This document shows positions 1-5,526 of a DNA stretch of 12,025 bases, one piece after another. The notes beneath the pieces are model-generated. The model saw only the letters and a program-made list of their open reading frames with translations. It was not told the origin of the DNA and did no database searches. The stretch covers positions 2,567 through 14,591 of the forward strand of contig VBFF01000159.1 in assembly GCA_005889285.1 (NCBI GenBank), written 5' to 3'. A program made the position numbers and the translations under genes. Origin of the DNA: Chloroflexota bacterium. GTDB taxonomy: Bacteria; Chloroflexota; Dormibacteria; CF-121. The number at the start of each line of letters is the position of its first letter. The first letter of the stretch is position 1.

Positions 1-388
1 TCACCACGGACTTGCGGCGATCCCAGAGCGCGACGAACTCGAGCGCCTCGCGGACGCCGTTTTCGCGCCCGTGGATGGCGCCGAAGAATCGGACGTTCTC
101 CTCGGCCGAGAGATCCGGATAGAGGGCGGCCTGCTGCGTCATGTAGCCGACACGCGCCAGCACCGCGAGCTGCGGCATGCGCCGGCCAAGCACCGTCACC
201 GTTCCCTGTTCGGGAGCGACCAGGCCGACAAGGCTGCGGATCAGGGTCGTCTTGCCGGCTCCGTTTGGGCCGAGCAGACCGTAGACCTCGCCGCGACGGA
301 TGCTCAGGCTGATACCATCGAGCGCCGGCTGCTTGCCGAATCGTTTGGCGACGCCTTCGACCTCGACCGCGTAGGTGTCAGTTGCCAC
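1..388 (-). CDS. ABC transporter ATP-binding subunit (5' part, runs off window)
   Basis: The first 129 codons of an ABC ATPase of the exporter type (CcmA/DrrA-like), which would power export of a drug, lipid or other small molecule through a separate permease. Walker A GPNGAGKT is at residues 40-47, preceded by the usual VYGLL strand. The Q-loop region YMTQQAALYPDLSAEENV follows at about residues 79-96. The signature motif and Walker B lie beyond the window edge. The start chosen is GTG at 388-386, with SD GGAGG at 402-398 and a 9-base spacer. It overlaps the end of the upstream tetR gene by 11 bases, so the two are probably co-transcribed and the regulator probably controls this exporter. 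The ATPase assignment is firm; the substrate is unknown. Confidence 0.9.
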   Translation of the reverse strand, partial: MATDTYAVEVEGVAKRFGKQPALDGISLSIRRGEVYGLLGPNGAGKTTLIRSLVGLVAPEQGTVTVLGRRMPQLAVLARVGYMTQQAALYPDLSAEENVRFFGAIHGRENGVREALEFVALWDRRKSVV

Positions 389-1157
389 GCGTCGCCGCCT
401 CCGGTCGCATGCCGCGTAGCCAGAGATTGGCGAACTGGAGCACAGCCTCTTCACCGCCCGGAACATCGACCGCGCTCTGGCTCATGACCGGTGCTGCCAG
501 CAGGTGAAACATCACGCCACCTACCAGGCTCTGGACAGCGAGCATCGGATGCATGCGCCGCAGGCGCCCCGCCGCCATCTGAGCGGCCAAATATTGGGCA
601 AAGGTTCCGAACGCGCGCAACCCCGTGTCGGCGAAGACCTGGGTGAACTCGGGCGTCATCGATGTGATCTCGAGCAGCAACGTCCGAACGACGCCGGCGT
701 GGCCCGCGACGGTTCGGTAGGCTGTGAGCACGATCTCGGGGATGACCTCGTCGGGCGAATGGTCACCCGCGCGCGCCAAGACCGCCATCACCGGCGCGAA
801 CGGCGAGTAGGCAAGCAGGATGGCTTTGAAGAGCGCCGACTTGCCGGGGAAGAGGCGATAGAGATTCGCGCGCGAGACGCCGGCCTCAGACGCGAGCGAA
901 TCCATGGAGAGTTCCTTGAGGCTTTGCGTGCCGAGCATCCTGATCGATGCCTGCAGTACGCGGTCTCGCGTGTCGGGCTCCGGCTGCAAATCAATGGCAC
1001 GCAACAGCTGGGCACGCGACGGGAACGCTCGGTAGAAGGTCGTTCGAGAAACGCCTGCCGCCATCGCGATATCCTCGACCGACGCCTGTCGGTCGCGAGC
1101 CAGCAGCCGCGATGCCTCGCTCATGATCCGCTCTCTCGGTGGGCCTTCCGCCGGCAT
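378..1157 (-). CDS. TetR-family regulator with two tandem HTH domains
   Basis: A 259-residue regulator. TetR proteins normally have one N-terminal helix-turn-helix, but here there are two in series. The first spans about residues 8-55 with recognition region AGVSRTTFYRAFPSRAQLL; the second spans about 63-115 with AGVSRANLYRLFPGKSALF. The rest (about 116-259) is helical and fits a ligand-binding and dimerisation domain, including a hydrophobic stretch VGGVMFHLLAAPVM near the C-terminus. ATG at 1157 is preferred. The in-frame TTG at 1172 lies inside the -10 element TAGGTT, and the ATG at 1124 would cut into helix 1. There is no clear SD, and the predicted transcript leader is only about 7 bases. 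The gene overlaps the downstream ABC ATPase by 11 bases. The likely role is autorepression and control of the exporter; the ligand is unknown. Confidence 0.9.
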   Translation of the reverse strand: MPAEGPPRERIMSEASRLLARDRQASVEDIAMAAGVSRTTFYRAFPSRAQLLRAIDLQPEPDTRDRVLQASIRMLGTQSLKELSMDSLASEAGVSRANLYRLFPGKSALFKAILLAYSPFAPVMAVLARAGDHSPDEVIPEIVLTAYRTVAGHAGVVRTLLLEITSMTPEFTQVFADTGLRAFGTFAQYLAAQMAAGRLRRMHPMLAVQSLVGGVMFHLLAAPVMSQSAVDVPGGEEAVLQFANLWLRGMRPEAATRGN

Positions 1158-1171
1158 GTCTGTTCGCGACA

Positions 1172-1200
1172 AACCTAGACTGGACGTCCAGTCTTGTCAA
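1172..1200 (-). promoter_or_regulatory. tetR promoter
   Basis: Read on the minus strand: a perfect -35 TTGACA at 1200-1195, a 17-base spacer, then TAGGTT at 1177-1172, which matches the TAnnnT form common in GC-rich bacteria. Transcription would start near 1165, just before the ATG at 1157. The spacer is almost entirely the palindrome at 1177-1194, so repressor binding would block RNA polymerase directly. Confidence 0.7.
1177..1194. promoter_or_regulatory. TetR-type operator, 18-bp perfect palindrome
   Basis: AGACTGGACGTCCAGTCT is a perfect 18-bp inverted repeat with no central spacer. Its position between the -35 and -10 of the tetR promoter, and its size, are typical of TetR-family operators. 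It also lies 50 bases upstream of the divergent fpg gene, which could therefore share the control. The palindrome and its position are seen directly; which protein binds it is inferred. Confidence 0.75.
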
Positions 1201-1205
1201 GTGCC

Positions 1206-1227
1206 ACGTTTAGACGACGTTTACGCG
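1206..1227 (+). repeat. Two 11-bp tandem direct repeats upstream of fpg
   Basis: ACGTTTAGACG (1206-1216) is followed immediately by ACGTTTACGCG (1217-1227), matching at 9 of 11 positions. The period is one helical turn, and the repeats lie where the -35 region of the fpg promoter would be. They could be paired activator sites, but a 7-base exact core is short and chance is possible. Confidence 0.3.
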
Positions 1228-1228
1228 G

Positions 1229-1234
1229 TAACCT
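1229..1234 (+). promoter_or_regulatory. Putative -10 element of fpg
   Basis: TAACCT (TAnnnT form) ends 9 bases before the GTG start of fpg. Transcription would begin at or within a few bases of the GTG. No SD precedes the GTG, so a leaderless or near-leaderless mRNA is likely. There is no good -35 hexamer at 17 bases. Confidence 0.35.
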
Positions 1235-1243
1235 TGACCGCCA

Positions 1244-2047
1244 GTGCCTGAACTCCCCGAACTCGAAGTCCTCCGTGATTACCTCGGCCCGCGCCTCGAG
1301 GGGAGGAAGATCGCCCAGGTCTGGACCTCGCCCAAGTTGAGCTTTCTCCTGCGGACGCCTCCTGACGAGTACGCCCGGCAGCTCATCGGCGGGACGTTCG
1401 AGCGAGTCTGGCGCCGTGGCAAGTTCGTGATCTTCGACATCAGCGGCCAGCACCTCGTGATCAACCCGATGCTGGGCGGCCGGCTGCAGTGGACCAAGGC
1501 GTCCGAGAAAGTGGCAGCCGCCACCGTCTTTCGGATCACGCTCGAAGGCGGGGACGAGCTCCGCTTCCTCGATACCGTCAAGATGGGCCGCGTCTACTGG
1601 GTGGTGCCGGGCGCGCTGCCGACGATCCCGGGATGGGCGGAGCTCGGCCCGGATGCGCTGACGGTCACATTTTCCGAATTTTCCCAGCGCATCCGCCGGC
1701 ATCCCGGCGAACTCAAGAACCTGTTGCGAAACCAGGCCTTCATCGCCGGCGTGGGCAACGCTTACTCGGACGAGATTCTCCACGAGGCCGAACTCTTGCC
1801 GCTCCGCAAGCGCACGACGCTGAAACCGGATGAGCTCTCCCGCCTCTACGCGGCAACCCGCAAGGTGCTCAGCTCGGCCATCGAGTCGATCAAGGCGCAA
1901 CCGGGCTACGAGCCGCACAAACAGGACCGGAGCTTCATGGCCGTCCACGGCAAGGCGAAGGAAAAGTGCCCGCGCTGCGGACATCGCATCTCCGAGCTGA
2001 CGGCGCGAGGTGAGGCGACTGACTTCTGTCGTGGCTGCCAGCATTAG
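1244..2047 (+). CDS. mutM: Fpg/MutM-family DNA glycosylase (formamidopyrimidine-DNA glycosylase)
   Basis: A base-excision-repair glycosylase/AP lyase that removes oxidised purines such as 8-oxoguanine. The 267-residue length is normal. The N-terminus MPELPELEV carries the catalytic proline (P2, after Met removal) and E3. Lys60 in RRGKFVIF fits the conserved catalytic-domain lysine. The helix-two-turn-helix region is FIAGVGNAYSDEILHEAELL (about 166-185). The C-terminal zinc finger has CPRC and CRGC pairs. In an ungapped alignment from memory with the E. coli C-terminus, the DNA-contacting finger arginine (R258 there, in QRATFYC) is Glu here (GEATDFC), and the usual GRxGEPC is GKAKEKC. It may be a divergent paralogue with altered lesion preference. 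The GTG start at 1244 is fixed by the MPELPE motif. The TAG stop abuts a 33-bp repeat. Confidence 0.92.
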   Translation: MPELPELEVLRDYLGPRLEGRKIAQVWTSPKLSFLLRTPPDEYARQLIGGTFERVWRRGKFVIFDISGQHLVINPMLGGRLQWTKASEKVAAATVFRITLEGGDELRFLDTVKMGRVYWVVPGALPTIPGWAELGPDALTVTFSEFSQRIRRHPGELKNLLRNQAFIAGVGNAYSDEILHEAELLPLRKRTTLKPDELSRLYAATRKVLSSAIESIKAQPGYEPHKQDRSFMAVHGKAKEKCPRCGHRISELTARGEATDFCRGCQH

Positions 2048-2080
2048 CCCCCACCTTGGCCCTCCCCCGGAGGGGGAGGG
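2048..2080 (+). repeat. 33-bp G/C palindromic repeat, copy 1 (carries the SDR's SD)
   Basis: A C-rich left part followed by a hairpin: CCCTCCCCC (2060-2068), loop GGA, GGGGGAGGG (2072-2080), a perfect 9-bp stem. It matches the segment at 8691-8723 at 28 of 33 positions with no gaps. It begins directly after the fpg stop codon, and its right arm is the only SD for the downstream gene. Such C-tract/G-tract dispersed palindromes are common in GC-rich genomes; the family name is not known to me. Confidence 0.75.
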
Positions 2081-2083
2081 TAT

Positions 2084-2878
2084 TTGAAGCTAAAGAACGC
2101 CCGCGTCATCGTGACGGGCGCGTCGAGTGGGATCGGGCGCGCCATCGCGGTCGAATTCGCGCGCCGGGGCGCACGGCTCGCGCTTGCATCGCGAAATCGA
2201 ACCGCACTCGAAGAGGTGGCCGCGGCGATCAAGACGGACGGGGGTTCAGCCATCGTCATTCCGACAGATGTGACGGTGGACGGCGCGGTCAAGGAGATGG
2301 CCGATGCGGCGATTCGCGAGCTCGGCGGGATCGACATCCTGATCAACAATGCCGGCATCGGCCTGACGGCTCACATCGCCGACGCGTCAAGTGCCGACGT
2401 CGACAAGCTGTTCGGGCTCAACGTCATCGCCGCCGCGGCCGCCATCCGGGCGGTGATACCGATCATGCGGGCGCATCGCTCCGGCATGATCATCAACATC
2501 TCCTCGATGGCCGGTCGCGTCGTCATTCCACGGATTGGCTATTACTCGGCGAGCAAGTTCGCCCTCACGGCGATCGGTGATGCGCTGCGGATGGAGGAGT
2601 CCCATCACGGCATCACGGTGATGAACGTCTTCCCCGGGACGACGCAGTCCAGCTTCGGCGAGCACCGCCTCGGCACCCGCGGTCGCCAGGCGCACCAGGT
2701 GCTGCCGCCGGTGCCGGCCGAGAAGGTTGCGCGGCGAGTCGCCCAGGCGGTCGAACGCGATCAGCGCTCCGTCTACATCTCCTGGTTTCCGGATCGTGCC
2801 GGTCTCGCGGCGAACTGGCTCGCCGGCTGGGCGGTCAGCGGGGTTCTGCGATGGTGGACCCGCCGTGCCCAACCCTGA
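2084..2878 (+). CDS. Short-chain dehydrogenase/reductase (SDR, classical type)
   Basis: A 264-residue NAD(P)-dependent oxidoreductase with a Rossmann fold. Glycine motif TGASSGIG is at 11-18, NNAG at 88-91, catalytic N113, S140/S141, and YSASK with Y154 and K158. Arg37 after strand 2 (ASRNR) favours NADP(H), and D62 is the adenine-ring contact. The C-terminus (about 238-260) is unusually hydrophobic and Trp-rich (AANWLAGWAVSGVLRWW), suggesting membrane association. The start is TTG at 2084; there is no ATG or GTG at the right place. The SD is the G-rich arm of the preceding palindrome, 3 bases from the start. It follows fpg by 36 bases and is probably co-transcribed. The substrate cannot be predicted. 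Confidence 0.9.
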   Translation: MKLKNARVIVTGASSGIGRAIAVEFARRGARLALASRNRTALEEVAAAIKTDGGSAIVIPTDVTVDGAVKEMADAAIRELGGIDILINNAGIGLTAHIADASSADVDKLFGLNVIAAAAAIRAVIPIMRAHRSGMIINISSMAGRVVIPRIGYYSASKFALTAIGDALRMEESHHGITVMNVFPGTTQSSFGEHRLGTRGRQAHQVLPPVPAEKVARRVAQAVERDQRSVYISWFPDRAGLAANWLAGWAVSGVLRWWTRRAQP

Positions 2879-2910
2879 TCTGAGGGGACCGTTGGCCGGG
2901 GGCGTCTTGA

Positions 2911-3225
2911 CTATTTCGCCACGGCGCTAAGAAAGCGCCGCACGTTATCCGCGTTCTTCCCCCAATCGATGAGCGTCGTGGGCAAGGAGCTACTGCTTTT
3001 GATCTGTACGAGGACGTCGCCGTCCACACCACGCACGTCGACCCCGACTCTCTCGCCCCAGGATCTCCAGCTGATGGGAAAGACCGCGTCGAGCCGGCCG
3101 GCTGTCTCGTCTCGGGAACGGATGCCGGCGCCGATAGCCATCAGCGCATGCTCGGAGCGCCGAAAAACGCCCGCCAGCGTGTCGTCGAGATGGATCTGGC
3201 CTTCTCGTTCCGTACTGGTGATTAT
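2911..3225 (-). CDS. Small conserved-looking soluble protein, start uncertain
   Basis: The product is 104 residues if it starts at 3225, or 76 if at the first ATG (3141-3139). The sequence reads as a helix followed by beta strands: DDTLAGVFRRSEHALMAIGAGI (split here as DDTLAGVFRRSEHAL plus MAIGAGI), then SWRSWGERVGVDVRG, then LVQIKSSS, ending in a helix with LIDWGKNADNVRRFL. The SWGERV and DWGKN motifs resemble small hypothetical proteins of GC-rich bacteria that I recall but cannot name. The first helix lies upstream of the ATG, so the true start is probably upstream. No ATG, GTG or TTG exists there. The most suggestive codon is ATA at 3225, overlapping the TAA stop of the ACT gene (ATAA), as ATGA overlaps do. 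It is the last gene of the minus-strand block. Function unknown. Confidence 0.6.
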   Translation of the reverse strand: MITSTEREGQIHLDDTLAGVFRRSEHALMAIGAGIRSRDETAGRLDAVFPISWRSWGERVGVDVRGVDGDVLVQIKSSSSLPTTLIDWGKNADNVRRFLSAVAK

Positions 3226-3623
3226 CGACGACTCGCGGCGCCCTCGCCAGCGGCGGCCCGCGCCTTCTCGATATCCACTGCGCCGATCACCACGCGCGTC
3301 TTCGTCGCCAGGTAGACGGCGTTCAGGCTGATGCCGGCGTCGGCGATCTTCCGGGTGATCTTGCCGAGCGCGCCGGGTTTGTCCTCGATGTCGAGCACCA
3401 GGACATCCTGCTCCCCGGTGACGCGAGCGCCAGCACTCTGCAGCGCTTGACGCGCCTTCGCGGAGTCGGCGACCAGCACGTGGCCGACACCCTTGCCGCC
3501 GACGACGAATCCGCAGATCCCCTCGATGTTGACGCCCGCCTTGCCCAGCGCCTCAGCCGCCGCCGCCACGCTGCCGACCTTCTCGTCGAGTTCGATCGTC
3601 AGATCTTTCAGATGGTGAGCCAT
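3222..3623 (-). CDS. Tandem ACT-domain protein, probable amino-acid sensor
   Basis: A 133-residue protein made almost wholly of two ACT domains: about 6-65 (DLTIELDEKVGSVAAAAEAL... then VNIEGICGF) and about 70-125 (VLVLDIEDKPGALGKITRKI then ISLNAVYL). ACT domains bind amino acids and regulate metabolic enzymes or transporters. No catalytic domain is attached, so it would act by binding a partner. The start is ATG at 3623 with a perfect SD, AGGAGGT at 3635-3629, 5 bases away. Downstream of two glutamine-synthetase genes on the same strand, a role in sensing glutamine or a related amino acid is a reasonable inference. Its TAA stop overlaps the apparent start of the next gene. Confidence 0.88.
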   Translation of the reverse strand: MAHHLKDLTIELDEKVGSVAAAAEALGKAGVNIEGICGFVVGGKGVGHVLVADSAKARQALQSAGARVTGEQDVLVLDIEDKPGALGKITRKIADAGISLNAVYLATKTRVVIGAVDIEKARAAAGEGAASRR

Positions 3624-3671
3624 TGCCGACCTCCTCTATCCAACGCTGGCTGCTCAGGCGGCCATTCTAGG

Positions 3672-3881
3672 CTAGATAAAACGGTTCGGATCATAGAGCC
3701 AGTTGAGGCCGATGCCGAGCACCGCGACAGCAAAGACCATGACGAGTACCAGCAGCAGGATGCGGCCCACGACACGAATCGCCGGTTGGGCTCGCTCGAA
3801 GGGGCGTGATTTGTCGTACCAGAGTGTCCAGATCGCAACCGGCAGCGCTGGCAGGCTCAGCGATGAACGCCTCGATGACAT
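3672..3881 (-). CDS. Small membrane protein, possibly frame-broken
   Basis: 69 residues from ATG at 3881, with one clear transmembrane helix RILLLVLVMVFAVAVLGIGL (about 43-62) followed by NWLYDPNRFI at the end. No SD precedes the ATG. A second hydrophobic segment (GPLLFTIAVVLIPLAGFYVI) is encoded just upstream at about 3933-3862 in another frame, with high G+C at third codon positions and no usable start after the GS2 stop. Joined, the two would give a two-TM protein, so this may be a gene with an indel. If so, its true start may be the ATG at 3996 inside the end of GS2. It lies between GS2 and the ACT gene. Function unknown; no family recognised. Confidence 0.5.
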   Translation of the reverse strand: MSSRRSSLSLPALPVAIWTLWYDKSRPFERAQPAIRVVGRILLLVLVMVFAVAVLGIGLNWLYDPNRFI

Positions 3882-3943
3882 AAAAACCCGCGAGCGGGAT
3901 GAGGACAACGGCGATCGTGAAAAGGAGCGGGCCGTGAAGCCGG

Positions 3944-5314
3944 CTAGTAAGCCTCGAGGTAGGCGTCGAGCTCCCACGGGGTGACCTGCTTTTCATAACT
4001 CTGCCATTCCATTTCCTTCGCCTCGATGAAACGTTCCAGGAGGTGGACACCCAGCGCATCGCGCATCACCTCGTCCTGGCGGAGGTCCCTGAGCGCCTCG
4101 GCGAGCGAGGCGGGGAGGTGGCCGAGCTGGTGGCGGGCGAGGCGCTCGGGATCGAAGGCGTAGAGGTTTTCTTCGACTGGTGGCGGCAGTGGCAGCTTCT
4201 GGCGGATCCCGGAGAGCCCGGCGTGCAGCATGGCGGCAAAGGCGAGGTAGGGGTTGCAGGAGGGATCCGGAGCCCGGAACTCGATCCGCACGGATGCGCG
4301 ATCACCGCTGCCGGCCCGCGGCACGCGGATCAATGCCGAACGGTTCATCTGCGCCCAGCTGATGGCCACCGGCGCCTCGAAGCCCGGGACGAAGCGCTTG
4401 TAGGAGTTCACCAGCGGCGCCACCAGGGCGCAGAGCGCGCGCGCATGCGCCAGCTGGCCGGCGATGAAGTGCTTGGCGACGGTCGACAGCTGGTATTGAT
4501 CGGCGCGGTCGTAAAACGCGTTGCTCTCCTTGCCGGCCTCGGTCAGGACCTGGTGGGTATGCATTCCGGATCCTGCCGCGCCGAAGATCGGTTTGGGCAT
4601 GAAGGTGGCCAGCAGTCCGCGCCGCTGGGCAACTGCCTTGACCGCGTGCTTGAGCGTGACCAGCTGGTCCGCGCTCTTCAGGGCATTGCCGAGCGCGAGG
4701 TCCAGCTCGTACTGCCCGGCCGCGACCTCGTGATGGCTGGCCTCGACGGTGATCCCCAGGCGGTCGAGCGCGCCCACGATCTCTTGCCGAACGTCGCTGC
4801 CGACATCAACCGGATGGTCGAAGTAGCTGGCGCGGTCGTGGCGGCCGGCTCGCACGCCGCCGGTCGCGGGGTCCGTGTTCAAGAGGAAGAACTCCAGTTC
4901 CATCGCGACCGAGTAGTCGAACCCGAGGGCGGCTGCCTCCGCCAGGGCTCGCGCCAGGACCCCGCGAGGGTCGCCGGCGAAGCGCTCGCCCTCAGGCGTC
5001 ATGAGGTCGCAGATCACCTGGGCCCCCGGTGCACCCTCCGCCTCGCCGATTGTCAGGGTGTCGAGATCCGGGCGAAGGAACATGTCGCTCTCGAAGACCC
5101 GGGCGAAGCCCTCGACGGACGAGCCGTCGAACCATTCGCCGTTGCGCACGGCATGCGGAAGCCGGTGCACCGGGATCGTGATGCTCTTCACCGTCCCGAG
5201 CACGTCGACAAAGCGCAGGTCCAGGAAGCGGATCGATCGCTCCGAGAGCTGTTCCAGCGTGCGCTCGATCGTCTGCGGGGTCGCGCGGCCTGCGGCCGCT
5301 TCAGTCTTCGCCGT
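3944..5314 (-). CDS. Second glutamine synthetase-family enzyme (GSI-like), ACG start
   Basis: A class-I GS homologue, ATP-dependent ligation of ammonia or an amine to glutamate or a similar acid. Motifs: FDGSS, metal-binding ELEFF, HHEVAAGQYELD, GSGMHTHQ, PGFEAPV with NRSALIRVP, and RIEFRAPDPSCNPY. The adenylylation-loop Tyr is kept (NLYAF). The Asn before GSGMH (NGSGMH in typical GlnA) is Ala here (AAGSGMH), so the acid substrate may differ. GS homology extends upstream of the first GTG (5203) through SIRFLDLRFVDVLG, but that open frame has no ATG, GTG or TTG. ACG at 5314-5312 gives the N-terminus MAKTEAAAG and 456 residues, a normal length. A good SD, AGGAG (5325-5321), lies 6 bases before it. 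It overlaps the upstream small ORF by 14 bases, suggesting translational coupling. Confidence 0.9.
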   Translation of the reverse strand, partial: TAKTEAAAGRATPQTIERTLEQLSERSIRFLDLRFVDVLGTVKSITIPVHRLPHAVRNGEWFDGSSVEGFARVFESDMFLRPDLDTLTIGEAEGAPGAQVICDLMTPEGERFAGDPRGVLARALAEAAALGFDYSVAMELEFFLLNTDPATGGVRAGRHDRASYFDHPVDVGSDVRQEIVGALDRLGITVEASHHEVAAGQYELDLALGNALKSADQLVTLKHAVKAVAQRRGLLATFMPKPIFGAAGSGMHTHQVLTEAGKESNAFYDRADQYQLSTVAKHFIAGQLAHARALCALVAPLVNSYKRFVPGFEAPVAISWAQMNRSALIRVPRAGSGDRASVRIEFRAPDPSCNPYLAFAAMLHAGLSGIRQKLPLPPPVEENLYAFDPERLARHQLGHLPASLAEALRDLRQDEVMRDALGVHLLERFIEAKEMEWQSYEKQVTPWELDAYLEAY

Positions 5315-5432
5315 CGGGCACTCCTAACGGTTTAAAGTCTTCGATCGGTTCCGCCTCGTCCCACGAGGGACCGAGCCGCAGGTAGTCGCCGGGTCTCCAG
5401 GGCTTGTCGCGCTGTATGGAATTGTCCTCCAT
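5301..5432 (-). CDS. 43-residue acidic small protein upstream of GS2
   Basis: ATG at 5432 with SD AGAGGAG (5446-5440) and a 7-base spacer; TGA at 5301. The product begins MEDNSIQRDKPWRPGDYLRL and ends GVPDGED. It is strongly acidic (over a quarter Asp/Glu), with no membrane segment or signal peptide and two Trp residues. It lies between the glnA hairpin and GS2 and overlaps the GS2 start by 14 bases, so ribosomes ending here sit on the GS2 initiation site. I do not recognise it. It could regulate GS by binding, as small GS-inactivating factors do elsewhere, or act only as a coupling leader. The good SD, length and overlap support a real gene. Confidence 0.6.
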   Translation of the reverse strand: MEDNSIQRDKPWRPGDYLRLGPSWDEAEPIEDFKPLGVPDGED

Positions 5433-5459
5433 GACGGTGCTCCTCTTCTCAGTGTCTAA

Positions 5460-5490
5460 AGGCGGCTGCCAGGGCGAGTGACAGCCGCCT
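5460..5490 (-). terminator. Hairpin between glnA and the small ORF (weak terminator or attenuator)
   Basis: A perfect 9-bp stem, AGGCGGCTG (5460-5468) with CAGCCGCCT (5482-5490), and a 13-base loop. On the minus strand the stem ends in CCTTTAG, so the U-run is only three. It starts 37 bases after the glnA stop and ends about 14 bases before the small ORF's SD. It may lower expression of GS2 relative to glnA or protect the glnA mRNA 3' end. Confidence 0.55.
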
Positions 5491-5526
5491 CAACGGCGAA
5501 CGCGCGACCGAATCGATAAGGACGAA

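Noticed and set aside
71..487. 138-codon plus-strand frame over the ABC ATPase start
   Set aside because: The minus strand has a clear Walker A and Q-loop here; the plus frame is a shadow.
1175..2044. 289-codon open frame on the minus strand opposite fpg
   Set aside because: It covers fpg in antisense and includes the tetR operator region; no motif and no SD context.
4043..5335. 430-codon open frame on the plus strand opposite GS2
   Set aside because: It is antisense to a well-supported GS gene. Its composition (Arg/Gly/Val/Leu-rich, no motifs) is that of a shadow frame in GC-rich DNA.
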